In this document: piece after piece, positions 1 through 10,455 of the stretch
Numbering within the stretch: the first letter of the stretch is position 1
Layout: each line of letters begins with the position of its first letter
Source of the DNA: Nematostella vectensis
Taxonomy: Eukaryota > Cnidaria > Anthozoa > Actiniaria > Edwardsiidae
Length of the DNA stretch: 64,000 bases
Direction: 5' to 3'
Assembly (NCBI RefSeq): GCF_932526225.1
Contig: NC_064045.1
Span: forward strand, 3,511,998 to 3,575,997
Program-made: the position numbers and the translations under genes
Notes under the pieces: generated by a model
Seen by the model: the letters and a program-made list of their open reading frames with translations, nothing else
Told to the model about the DNA's origin: nothing
The model's database searches: none

Positions 1-1231
1 TTTACCCGAAGTTTATTGATTTTCAATTACCCTCGAGGCGAAAGTTCCCTCCATCCACGCCCTAAAAACCGTCAAAAGCCAGTAGCGGATCTGGGGGGAG
101 GGTTTAGGGGGTTTATCCCCCCCCCTTGGTCTGTCAGAAAGCAGAAAAATTACCCCCTCCCCCCCTTTGTCACTTAGCCAACCCCCCCCCCCCCCCCCCT
201 TTAGCGAAAAGCTAGATACGCCCCTTAAAAGCTATGACCAAGATGGCGCTTCGGCGCGACTCAGCTATTAACTTGCCGTTCCTTCTAGAAGAGGAAGTGA
301 GCGGTTGCGCTGAGCGGGTATGCTAAACCCATTCAACGTTTTATCTTTTAGTCATTAGACAATGAAAAATTATTTTGACAAACTTATTTTAACTGTCGAG
401 GGTAAGAATGGCACGTACCTGATATCTAAATTAAGTGTTTAAAACACATGCCCTCGTCTTTGGCACTTTTGCATATCCAAATACGTGTAAACTATAAGAT
501 GTATTTTATTTGTAGAAGTAATGCTTTATTTGTGTAGTGCTTTGTAGTGCAGTAGATAAACATTTATTGGCCTATTGTCGTCGTAGTACAATTCGGTCAA
601 TCGGTGTATTTACTTGTATTTAAAAGATAGCCACATAAGGTACGGCAGATCTTTCTCTAGTTAACATGTCTCGACGGGGAATTTATAGTCTGAGCATATT
701 CAGCTTTAAAAAGTTACTTTTTTCATAGACGCACTTGAAATAAAAGAAAGACAGAATAAGAAAATTTTGCCTTAGTCAAATCATGTTACTATGGTTGCGA
801 ATGTCTGGTTTAAGATTGCTTTCTAATTGACTTCAAGGAGAGCAAAAATAAAATAAAAAACAGAATATTATTCCAGTAGCTCGTCACTGCGATGATTATC
901 TGCCTCTTCATCTTCGTCTTGCTAACCGATTTATCGCATGTGAACATGTAGGCTGACTGACAAAAACACCAAGCACGGACGACAATCTGCCCCCCCAAGA
1001 CAACCAAGACTTAGATTTTGTCTCAGTCAATGTTTACATGAGAACTTTAACAAGTGTCTTTTTGTTTGCGTCGTATATAAACACGTAAAAATTAATAGCC
1101 GGTTTTATTTGAGCTTTTATCTTTTTCGTGCGTCATTCAAAGCAAATGACCCCCACCCCTCCCTAGTAAGTAATTCTTAGTTATAAGCTCGTGTCACCGT
1201 GACGTCCACCATTACTGGAAAATGCGAGGCG
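1..1231. other. Upstream non-coding region with C-rich runs
   Basis: No gene that I can defend. Poly-C runs lie near 117-200. A short ATG-initiated segment (243-296) in a CCAAGATGGCG context ends at a GTGAGC donor-like site and might be a first exon; it is listed separately. The rest is AT-rich and stop-dense in all frames. Confidence 0.5.
243..296 (+). CDS. Possible short first coding exon (18 codons)
   Basis: An ATG in a CCAAGATGGCG context (YY1-like, common at housekeeping first exons) opens 18 codons, beginning MALRRDSAIN, and runs into GAA|GTGAGC, a good 5' splice-site match in phase 0. I found no downstream exon that clearly belongs to it. It could be an alternative start for a gene further right or a chance ORF. 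The discoidin gene downstream has its own signal-peptide exon, whose donor is phase 1. Confidence 0.2.
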
Positions 1232-4200
1232 ATGGGAAGAGAGCCGATCCCGATTTCAGCATTATACCTTATCCTTCTTTTAATGATTGACCCTTTGTTA
1301 TGTTTACAAGAAACTGCTAGAGGTAAGTGAGTATGGTTTAACAAGAATCTGCGAATTTTGGTATTTTTTTTTGAGAGAATGTATTTATCATCTTCAATCC
1401 AATCAAAGAAAAGGTCGCCATGCTTTGAATCAAAGTTTGATCAACGCAAATTGAAGCGAATGTATACTACAATACTGAATGTTCCTAGGGCAGATTCATT
1501 AAGAAGATAGCTTTGATTAAAAAAAACTTTCCTATTTTTTTATTTTATTTTTCCTTTGCCATTAATCACATTTATTTAACGGCAACAGTGATCTTTCTTC
1601 ACGAACAAGTGTTTGATAAATTATCTCCGGCGAATGGAGGTTTCCTACGTTTTAATGTCAAAAACCCTCTACATAACGTAACCGACCTCTCGGGTCGTTC
1701 ATCATCTGCTATGGCTTATTAACTTTTCTAACTTTATATAGATATTTTGTATAAACAACATTTGTAATCTGATACTCGATGATTATTGTTGGATGTGTAG
1801 ATTTACAAGCTTGGATGTAGTTCTAAGTGCGTGGTTTGCTTTGCTAATAAAAATACTTAACTAACTAACTCTAAGTATATAATAAAGTCTAAGAGAAATT
1901 TGGTTGATACTGGCCGTGGGAATAAAGCAGATGAATAGACAATTTTAGCCTGACAAAAGAGAAAAAATAGTTGTATATACAGTATAAGCTTAACCTGTGA
2001 ACTACAAAAAAAAAGGCTTCATCTTAAGTTCATAAATACTCCATAATTTTCTACATTTTTACAATTCCTGTTTTCTTTATTATAGTGTCACAGATACAGT
2101 CTTATAAATTTGACTTTTTTCATGTAGATTTAAGGTGTTATCTAAAAAATGATATTATCAAAGTATTGAGACCAATTTTTTCCTTTTTCTTTTTCTCCAC
2201 AGATTGTGAGAATGCGATTGGTATTCAATTTCCTGCATCTAATTTCAAGCTAACAGCTTCTGAGTATTACCGTAACTACTACTTGGGCTCAGGAAGATAT
2301 GCGAATCTTAGTCCAGACAATGCTAGACTTAACCATTCACTAGCATGGTGTGTGCGAACTCGCAGGCGAGACACTATACCATGGCTGATGGTGGACCTGA
2401 GGAAGGCAAAGACTGTCAGGGGAGTGGCTACTCAAGGGTTTGTCGGGGTGAACGATTATTTTGTCAAGAGTTATAAGCTGGCGTACAGTGTGGATGCCGT
2501 AAATTGGACATGGGTGATGGAAAACAACAGCATCAAGGTATGGCTCATGAAACTGGACTATAGTTAACAAAAATCCATTTGGTTATGAAATCAACAAAGT
2601 CTGATATGATTGAAGGAGATGATTTCATGTCATACAGGTCCTAGGAGAGTAGCAATAGGTCTAAAGCATCTAAAGCAAAAAAAAAACTTGTTGATTTTAA
2701 TCCATCATGATCTATTTGCACTTTTTAGATTAACCAATCTGTATTTAATTTGCTTTATAGGTATTAGTTGGTAACACCAATGGTGTTCATACAGTTCTGA
2801 ATCCTACAGGAAATGTAACAGCTAGATATGTGAAGATAGTTCCTGTTGCCTATCACATAATGATCTGCTTGCGGCTAGAACTTTACACCTGCAAACAAGG
2901 AGCAGCAATAACAACTTCAACAACAGCATCATCAGTAGCAACTACAGTTACAACTACAACAGCTACATCTTCTAGTATGCTGCCCAACACACCATCCTCA
3001 TCCCCTTCTACTGGCACCCAACCTTCATCGACGCCCATTCATGAGCCACCTACACAGGGTACTACTCTAGTCACTATGGAAACCAGCACAAGCCATTTAA
3101 AGTCGAGTCACCATTCACGGCCAACAACAAGAAAAACATTATTCACATCAAAAACTCCTACCTCAACCTTGTCTACAAGTGTTACTTCAGTTACGCCCGG
3201 TCACTATGTGCATCATTCCAGTGTTAGCCCCGCCCCAAGGATCGCCCACCCCGCAGATGGTAACCTGACTGTGCCGCTTGTTGTTGGCAGCGGTCTGGCA
3301 GGCAGTCTGATCTTTGCTGCACTACTTCTTCTATTGGTGCTGAGAGTTAGAAAAGAAAGGTGAGTAATGCTGTCTTGTTTTCCTTTTGCAGGCGCGTTCC
3401 CATGATTGGCTGAAAGAGGGTGCTGTAATAGGTGTCATGTGGAAAAAGGATCATATTTGACTAACCTTCAATAAGAAGTTACTCACTTTTGGGGACAAAG
3501 GGGCATTGAGTGCGCACCCTCTGCTCCCCGTACATGCCTTGTCTTAGGGGTGGCTCATTAAATATTTTAGGCTGGGTGTCAGAATTCTGAAGTTCATTAA
3601 ACGTTAAGAGAAATAACTATATCATGTACAAATAACATTGCGTTTGCAATGTTTGGCAAAACTGGTTCTGATAGTTTGGGAATTAAAATGGGACATTTCA
3701 CTCTTTTCCATGTTCTTACAGGAACACATTATCTATGCTGTAATAATGTGACTGTAAGCAGAGTAAAAAAGAGACTGGCTATTATATTATAAACCTTGCA
3801 ATGTTTCTTATTAGTGCAATTGTTGTTTATTGTAGAAGGAGGCGGGAAGGAGGTCTGGCAGAGCTTCTTGTGATTGAAGCTCCATTGTGAGTATCACACT
3901 GTTGTTATTTGTGTCATCAAAATCTACACCATTATCCTCCCCACATCATCAATATTTTAATATCCTTTATTGTCATTGTGTTGTAGAATAAACTTAAAAC
4001 CATTCTGTTATTGCTTTGCTGGCAGCCACATACTTAACCTACATCTTAGCTGTCAACTCACCCGCATTAGGTGGGTACACAAGATTTTGGATCACAAGCC
4101 TAATTATTGTGAGAATGTTCGTACATTCTCTGTTTTCACCCGCAAGATTTCTGTCCAAGTTGGGTTGACAGTTATGCCTACATAAACTATATACATAGTC

Positions 4201-4495
4201 ATTTTCTCATGAAACAATCCATTTGTAATGTCTACACTATAAAAAATGAAGTGATTTTTTCATGTTTCCTTTTTTCTGGCAAGAGACTATTGACTATTTT
4301 TGTTTATATCCTTTGCTTGCATCTTGGAAAGTGTAGTTTTAAATGTGAGCATTACTGTGAGTTACTTCCATCTTGTTCATTCTGAGTCAGTAGTCATGGT
4401 TAATGGTGTACTCATATGGCTAATCTTTGTTTGGTTGTCTTTAATATTACAGAGTTGAAGAAGAAAAGCCCTTGGATGAAAATGAATCAGAATAG
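1232..4495 (+). CDS. F5/8 type C (discoidin) domain single-pass membrane protein
   Basis: Five-exon model, all phases consistent: 1232-1322, 2203-2537, 2761-3359, 3836-3886, 4453-4495 (1119 nt, 372 aa). Exon 1 encodes a signal peptide (hydrophobic LYLILLLMIDPLLC) and ends at GTAAGT. Residues ~31-185 form an F5/8C domain: it opens CENAIGIQ, has WCVRT, WLMVDLR and VATQGF, and closes with ARYVKIVPV and LRLELYTC, the usual terminal Cys. A Thr/Ser-rich mucin-like stalk follows (~190-305), then a transmembrane helix (~314-336), a basic stop-transfer RVRKER and a ~36-residue tail ending in acidic residues. There is no kinase domain, so this is not a DDR receptor kinase. The domain family binds carbohydrates, phospholipids or collagen; the ligand here is unknown. 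Likely a cell-surface adhesion or recognition protein. Confidence 0.82.
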
Positions 4496-7400
4496 AAGTA
4501 TGGTCTGAGAAGTTTGAGTCAACTGATGCTTCACCAAGCCTTGCTTTAACTAATGTTATTTGTTGCCGTCTTCTATCTTAATAATAGCCAAAAGGCATAC
4601 TCTCAGAAACTTAGTGTTGAATAAGCATACAGTACTGGAAAGGGAGTGAAAAATTGCCCCATCCCATTCACAGTGCTAAGTATTATCAATAGCCTGTTTT
4701 CCCCAAGGCTATCCCAAGGGGGGGTGGGTGGGGCTCAGTAAGGTGTTAGAGTCTGACAAATTCCACACCCCAAAAATTAGAAAAAGGTTAAAAAGATTTC
4801 AAACCAAAAATTGAAAAAGAAACCCTGACTTGACCCATATCTTGGGTCCAAGCTCATGGCAATATGGCCGACCTTCCAGTTACAGTGATTTAGTCTCTTT
4901 CTTTAAATGTATCTTTCTACTATTTACAAAAATAACTTATTTACATTTTTTTCTAAAAGAATATATTTATTGCACGGTTCCAGAGAGAGCTTGCATAATA
5001 ATTTATTATGATGGTAAAATTTATAAATTGTACAGGATTTCAGAGAAGATATGTACAAAGATAAAAAAGTATTATATTTTTGTGTGCACAATTCCAGGGA
5101 GAATATGCACGTTGAAACATATTCCTGGTAATATTTCCCTAGTTTTTTAATTCATATACAACAAGTCATGGCCATCAAGTTTGCTGTGTTTATAAAAAGT
5201 GCACTAGCTCAGTGAAGCTATGCACTATAATTTCATATTTGTTTGATATTTAAATATTTTTTTTATTTAATTGTACAGTGTCCCAGGGTGGATGTGTACA
5301 TATGTGGGATAAAATTAGAATTTTACACTTTTTCATTGAAAAAATGTATTTTCTATTAAAATGTTTTCTGTTACTCAACTCGTGTTCTTGTGTACTTTAA
5401 AATTCGCTCAAAATAAATCAACAAGATCATATTAAAATGTTGGGAAAAGTAGAGTTAGCTAGTTTAAAAGTAGGGTGAAATTTCATTGTCAAAAAAGCAA
5501 ATTATGGATCAAACTGATTTTGTTTATTATACTAATACACTGTTTCAGTGCAAGTATGTATTAATATATTATCAATAAAACATAAAAGTAGTTATCTTTT
5601 ATATGAATCTTGTCTTTTGAGTCACCCCAAATGACCCAGTGACTAGGCTGCCATTCTCGGGGACCCAGGGCGTTGCGGAGATCGGGCACAGGGAGAGTGC
5701 GAGAAAGAAAGAAGAGGAAGAGGTCTTTCACTCCTCTCGTACCCAGTCGCCAAAATGTTACATGACCAGGTTTTCTTATCAAACACGGAGAGCGCGTCAC
5801 AAACAGCGTCGTGTAACAGCTCTAAGAAGATTTCACCTTATTGGATTAATGCAACACAGACAACACAAAGGGGGAAAGAACAGTAGAACGGAAATTCCAT
5901 AGAACAATGAGGTTATCAAGCCAATTACGTTGGGCCTTACAAGTGGGACTGCTACATCTCTGCGCAAACAAGGCACATTACAGCCGAAATAGAGGGAATT
6001 TCGTCTATCAGAATTTAGACATACAATCCTACCGCCCTTGCATGCGCACAACTAAAACGTTTCCGTTTTATGGGACTGGTACCGAGGACTCTTAGTTTCT
6101 TTTCGGATATTTTCTCCATTTACCAAAAATGGTCACAGTAACTGTTTTTCTCTTCTGATTACAAGTAATAAAGTTTACGAAGCACCAGTGGTACGGCAAC
6201 CTTAAAAAATGACGAGAATTATGCAGTTTTTCCAAATAAGGAATGGATTAGTTTCCTTATATGGGAGTGACCGCGTTTGGCAAAAACTTCAATTTTTGGC
6301 TTAATTTTCTTGATATGTTTTATTCCAAGGGGAGTGGGGGGGTCACCATGTGTTTTGTTGTACTTTTACCTGCTTTTCGATTCAAAAAATATTGGGTAAA
6401 GACGAAACAGATTTATCTTCATAGAATAGGAAGATACAAAAAATATCGTCTACTTTTTATGCAGTTCTCGGGATTCGACCCGTAATAGGGGAAGTCGACC
6501 CCCCCCCTCCCCCCCTACAACCCCTTCCCCCCTCCCCCCTACACCCCCGCTAAACAATATACCATATTCCCATATATAGCATAATCCAATATTCATAGAG
6601 TCCAAGTGTCGATAGAAAATGCACACTGTAAAAACTTGGCACCGATCCTCTGGGGCTCCAAGACTTTAGACTCCAAGCGCCGACTACTTGGATTCTAGTC
6701 GAGTGTCCCAATGAAGAAAATGCTAAGAATATCGCAAATAAATATTCAACGAGACATGCAAAAATAGATTTGAAAAGCGGCAAATAGGTACTCTTAAAAA
6801 AAGTGCCAATCATTTTTGACATTTCAACAAATTTACAGCGATGTGATTGGTCACTGTAGAAGGCAATCGGTATCTATCTGGCTTTCCGAACGCAGTTTGA
6901 CCCCGGAAAATCTTTTTATACGCAGTTATTTACTGACCCAACAGTACGGGGAAAAGAGTTGCTTCTTAACAAACGAAAGGTGGGTTTTCAACTAAAGAGT
7001 TTTGACCAGTTGCTTGGCTAATTTTGTTATTTTAACCCAGCTCCCATCGAATATTATAAGTTTGCCTTTCGAACTGTGTCCTTAAAGAACCTTTACAACA
7101 GTTATTATAATAGTAGTAGATAACAATATAATGGTGAATATTGTATTTAGCAAGTCTTATTTTTTTCGCACTACGAAGACTTGACTAAACGACGCGCTTA
7201 GGATAGTTCACGAGTACGACATCGCATGTGGATTAGCGTTGCATACGTAAGGAACAAAAAGCTAAGGGTCCTTCCGTACCAGAGTGAAGTTGGTTCCTTA
7301 TTCGCAGTTCATTTTTCGTCTGTTTCCTTATTCGCTCAGTCCCTTATTAAAATCCGGGGGGGGTACTTACATGATACCTTTTAATTCGAGTTGAAACAGT

Positions 7401-7839
7401 ATTTAGGCATTACAGTTTATTCAGAACAAGTCCAACAGCATTTTCGTCGGGTAATTTTGGTTGCTTTAACGTGCTTTGCTGCTAACAAAGCTGTAAACAT
7501 TAGACTCTATCTGCTACAAAGGGTCAAATTACGCATTGCGAGCAATCGCTTTTACAAATGAATCTAGCAAAAGAGAGGAAATCTACCTCTCATCTAATAA
7601 ATGTATTTGTATCTTGGGCTTTCTTTCCAAACGCATTAATATATTAAGAGGAGAAATATTCACGCTTTACTTGACTACGTACGCGTGTAGAAGGAATTTG
7701 ACCTTGCTAACAAAACCACATTTGACAGATAGTGCTTGTTGTCAATTAACACCTTGGCTACTAGATAAGGCTCTGACAAAACAAATAGATTAGTGCAGTG
7801 ACACGAATAGGGAACTGTTCCTTATTCAAGTTAGTTTTC
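4496..7839. other. Intergenic region, no gene recognised
   Basis: Begins with the probable 3' UTR of the discoidin gene. Mostly AT-rich, with C runs near 6498-6545. A GC-richer patch at 5640-6090 has a retrotransposon LTR/primer-binding-site look (listed separately). No RNA gene or conserved protein segment seen. Confidence 0.5.
5590..6090 (-). mobile_element. Possible LTR retrotransposon fragment (LTR end plus PBS-like site)
   Basis: Read on the minus strand, a TGTAACA terminus (complement of 5756-5762) is followed by TTTTGGCGACTGGGTACGAG, which resembles the primer-binding site after a 5' LTR of Gypsy-type elements. A purine/pyrimidine-biased leader follows toward 5640. I cannot define the other LTR boundary, a second LTR or any gag/pol frame, so this would be a remnant at most. 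Confidence 0.3.
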
Positions 7840-8436
7840 GCGAATAAGGAAATGGAATCTCCCAACGTCCGATTTCGTTTTACGACTTATCCGAATAAGG
7901 AATAGACTATGAAGAGGATTGTCAGTGTTTGCTCATAATTTCTCAGTAAAGGAAATGAAATTTCATAAGGCCCGATTTCGCTTTAACGACTCCTTTCGAA
8001 AGAGTGCTCGAAAAAGGAAATGGTATTTCATAACTCCCGATCTTGTTTTAACTACTTATCCGAATAAGAAATAGACTAAAAAGAGGGTTTTTTATATTTT
8101 CTTAACATTTCTCGAATAAGTAAATAGAATCTCCCAACGTCCGATTTCGTTTTACGACTTATCCGAATAAGGAATAGACTAAAGAGAGGGTTCTTTAGTA
8201 CTTTCTAAACATTTCTCGAGTAAGGAAATGGTATTTCATAACGCCCGATTTCGTTTTAACTACTTATCCGAATAAGGAATAGACTAAAAAGAGGGTCGTT
8301 TGTGTTTTCTAAACATTTCTCGAATAAGGAAATGGTATTTCACAAAACACACAAACACTGACAATCCTCTTCATAGTTTATTCCTTATTCGGATAAGTAG
8401 TTAAAACGAAATCAGGCGTTATGAAATACCATTTCC
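7840..8436. repeat. ~104-bp tandem array with an inverted terminal copy
   Basis: About five degenerate units, each containing GAATAAGGAAATGG, then CCGATTTCGTTTTA, CTTATCCGAATAAGGAATAG and a GAGGGT stretch, starting near 7840, 7945, 8006, 8113 and 8218. The sixth unit (8322) breaks and continues as the reverse complement of the unit (8355-8436). Each unit also carries internal CGAATAAGGAA / TTCCTTATTCG elements. No coding potential. Looks like satellite-like expansion inside a transposable element. Confidence 0.75.
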
Positions 8437-8782
8437 TACGCTAGGTAAAAGAGTGCGCTTTAACAATGTACAAGAAGTAGGTCTCCCCCGGGGGGGGAGG
8501 CTCTCTTTTAAGCCCCTCCCCCCCTCACCTGTTTACAGTTTTACAAAGTAGCCATCGGGATTTTGCGAGAATGACGGCCGGGAAACGGGATTTTGACTCC
8601 CCCTTCAGGACCCTGTTTTTTGGGGTCAAAATCGGGCCTCAGGTATTTTAGGGGGTATTTTTTAGGGGGTTAGAGGGTGGCTTTTCTCTTAGAATTTGTA
8701 TTTCTAGGGCTTTTTGGAGTATTTTTTAGGGGAGCATTTTTTGGTGTGCAGGTATTTTTAGGGGTATTTTTTCGAATTTCCC

Positions 8783-9085
8783 GACGGGCATCCCTATCAC
8801 TTTTACCATGAAGAACCCCCCTTCCCGACGAGAATCCCTATCACTTTTACCCTGAAGAACCCCCTTCCCGACGAGCATCCCTATCACTTTTACCCTGAAG
8901 AACCCCCTTCCCGACGAGCATCCCTATCACTTTTACCGTGAAGAACCGCCCTTCCCGACGAGCATCCCTATCAATTTTACCCTGAAGACCCCCCCTTCCC
9001 GACGAGCGTCCCTATCACTTTGACCCTGAAGAACCCCCCTTCCCGACGAGCATCCCTATCACTTTGACACTGAAGACCCCCCCCC
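8783..9085. repeat. ~44-bp tandem repeat, about 6-7 copies
   Basis: Unit contains CGACGAGCATCCCTATCAC, TTTACCCTGAAG and a C-rich spacer of variable length (AACCCCCCTTCC). Copies differ mainly in C-run length and single bases. Short ORFs across it are repeat translations, not genes. Confidence 0.8.
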
Positions 9086-9099
9086 CCCCCCGGAGGAAG

Positions 9100-9390
9100 G
9101 ATTCTCCCAGAACCATAAAAAATATTGTGGTAGGCAGTTCTGTTAGTTATCGTTACTTCCTTTCTACTGTAGAGTGGGGGTGCAGTCCAACTCACAAAAC
9201 GATGTCTGTAAAGTGCAAAACGTTAAGGCGAGGCGCTTATTCGGGAGAGGCGCTTATTGGGGGAAGGCGCTTATTCGGGGGAGGCGCTTATTCGGGGAAG
9301 GCGCTTATTCGGGGGAGGCGCTTATTTGGGAGAGGCGCTTATTCGAGCAATTACGGTTCTTGGAAATGGGATATAAAGCCTCTAAAACAC
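9100..9390 (+). repeat. Interspersed element copy 1 with internal 17-18-bp minisatellite
   Basis: The flanking part (9114-9215: ATTGTGGTAGGCAG, TTAGTTATCGTTAC, GTAAAGTGCAAAACG) and the right part (CAATTACGG) match a second copy at 37255-37480. Between them the GGCGCTTATTCGGGGGA motif is repeated about eight times (9226-9345), whereas the second copy has only two or three diverged units. ORFs here are repeat translations. Confidence 0.65.
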
Positions 9391-9468
9391 CATCCTCAGT
9401 TTCGGCATTGTGCTTTGTGGCTAGCGAGGTGTGAGATCAGAAAGACGGCTCTGAATCTTCAGGCATGC

Positions 9469-10455
9469 TTAGCTGTGAGCGGTATAGCCTTCCATGGGTA
9501 TGCGCAGCGCAAGTTGCCGTGCTTTACTCCCACCGGTCGAATAATCATTATCGCTGACGTCATTACGCCTCAACCTACAGCACGCCAAGCGCTTAAGGTG
9601 GACACGAAAGTGGTTGCTATGGAGACTGTAGATGATAGGGTTTATCATTGAGTTGAGTGAAACCAAGGCAACAGTTGCGGGGTAAGCTATCTCGCCACGG
9701 ATAGATCCGGGCGCGTAGGCGAAGATCACAAAAATGGTGATTTCAGGGAACCAGCAGCATGCGTAGATGAAGGTAACGATGAGTACCATGCGAGTGGCAC
9801 GCTTGCGTTTGATCCTTTGTCTCTCCTGGTCCCCGATCTGCACAACCACTTGCTTGAACCAGAGAATGTAGATGACCCTCGAGTACAATACTGTCATGAT
9901 AGCTAGTGGAATTACCCCCAAGACGAAAAAGCACAACATGCTGTACGTCTTGAAAACGCTCGGCGACCAAACCATGTTGCAGAACTGTAGTGTTGGGTCA
10001 TAGCGCTTGTAGAGAAAACCAGGGATGCAATTCCAAATGATTGAAAACAACCAACAGGCGCCATTGACGAGTTTTAGATTACGAGTCACAAAACTCGCGC
10101 CATAGCTATGCGGATCCGCCACGGCGAAGTACCTCTCCACGGAAATAGCGAGTAGGAAGACCGACGACGCGTATCCACCCATCCAAGCGAGAGTCTCGCC
10201 GGTAAGCACAGCACACAGGACGTCCCCAGTTGTGCCAGTCGGGTGTGTGAAGAGCCCGCGAAATATGAACGTAGGGCTGAAGAACACGAGAAGAAATAAG
10301 TCCGAGATTGCGAGACTTACTAGGATGACGTTCATTGGCGTTCGCATGGAATTGACCAATAGGACAACAGCACAAACCATGACGTTGCCTGTTACTCCTA
10401 TTATGGTAATAGCCGAGAAGATCACCTTTAGAGCAATGTCTGTGTCTGTGAACAT
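9469..10455 (-). CDS. Orphan class A (rhodopsin-like) G-protein-coupled receptor
   Basis: Single-exon 328-aa ORF with seven hydrophobic segments. Family landmarks: GN in TM1 (N24), LAISDL with D52 in TM2, C81 at the top of TM3 and C159 in extracellular loop 2 (the usual disulphide), ERY (107-109) in place of DRY, W141 in TM4, a CWFP box with P237 in TM6, and NPIIY (272-276) in TM7. A Cys/Arg-rich CCRLRR after TM7 could be palmitoylated. The N-terminus is very short, as in peptide or amine receptors, so the ligand is probably small; I cannot name the subfamily. A TTAATTTCCACAG acceptor-like sequence sits just upstream of the ATG, suggesting a 5'-UTR intron with an intronless CDS. It should signal through heterotrimeric G proteins at the plasma membrane. 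Confidence 0.88.
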   Translation of the reverse strand: MFTDTDIALKVIFSAITIIGVTGNVMVCAVVLLVNSMRTPMNVILVSLAISDLFLLVFFSPTFIFRGLFTHPTGTTGDVLCAVLTGETLAWMGGYASSVFLLAISVERYFAVADPHSYGASFVTRNLKLVNGACWLFSIIWNCIPGFLYKRYDPTLQFCNMVWSPSVFKTYSMLCFFVLGVIPLAIMTVLYSRVIYILWFKQVVVQIGDQERQRIKRKRATRMVLIVTFIYACCWFPEITIFVIFAYAPGSIRGEIAYPATVALVSLNSMINPIIYSLHSNHFRVHLKRLACCRLRRNDVSDNDYSTGGSKARQLALRIPMEGYTAHS

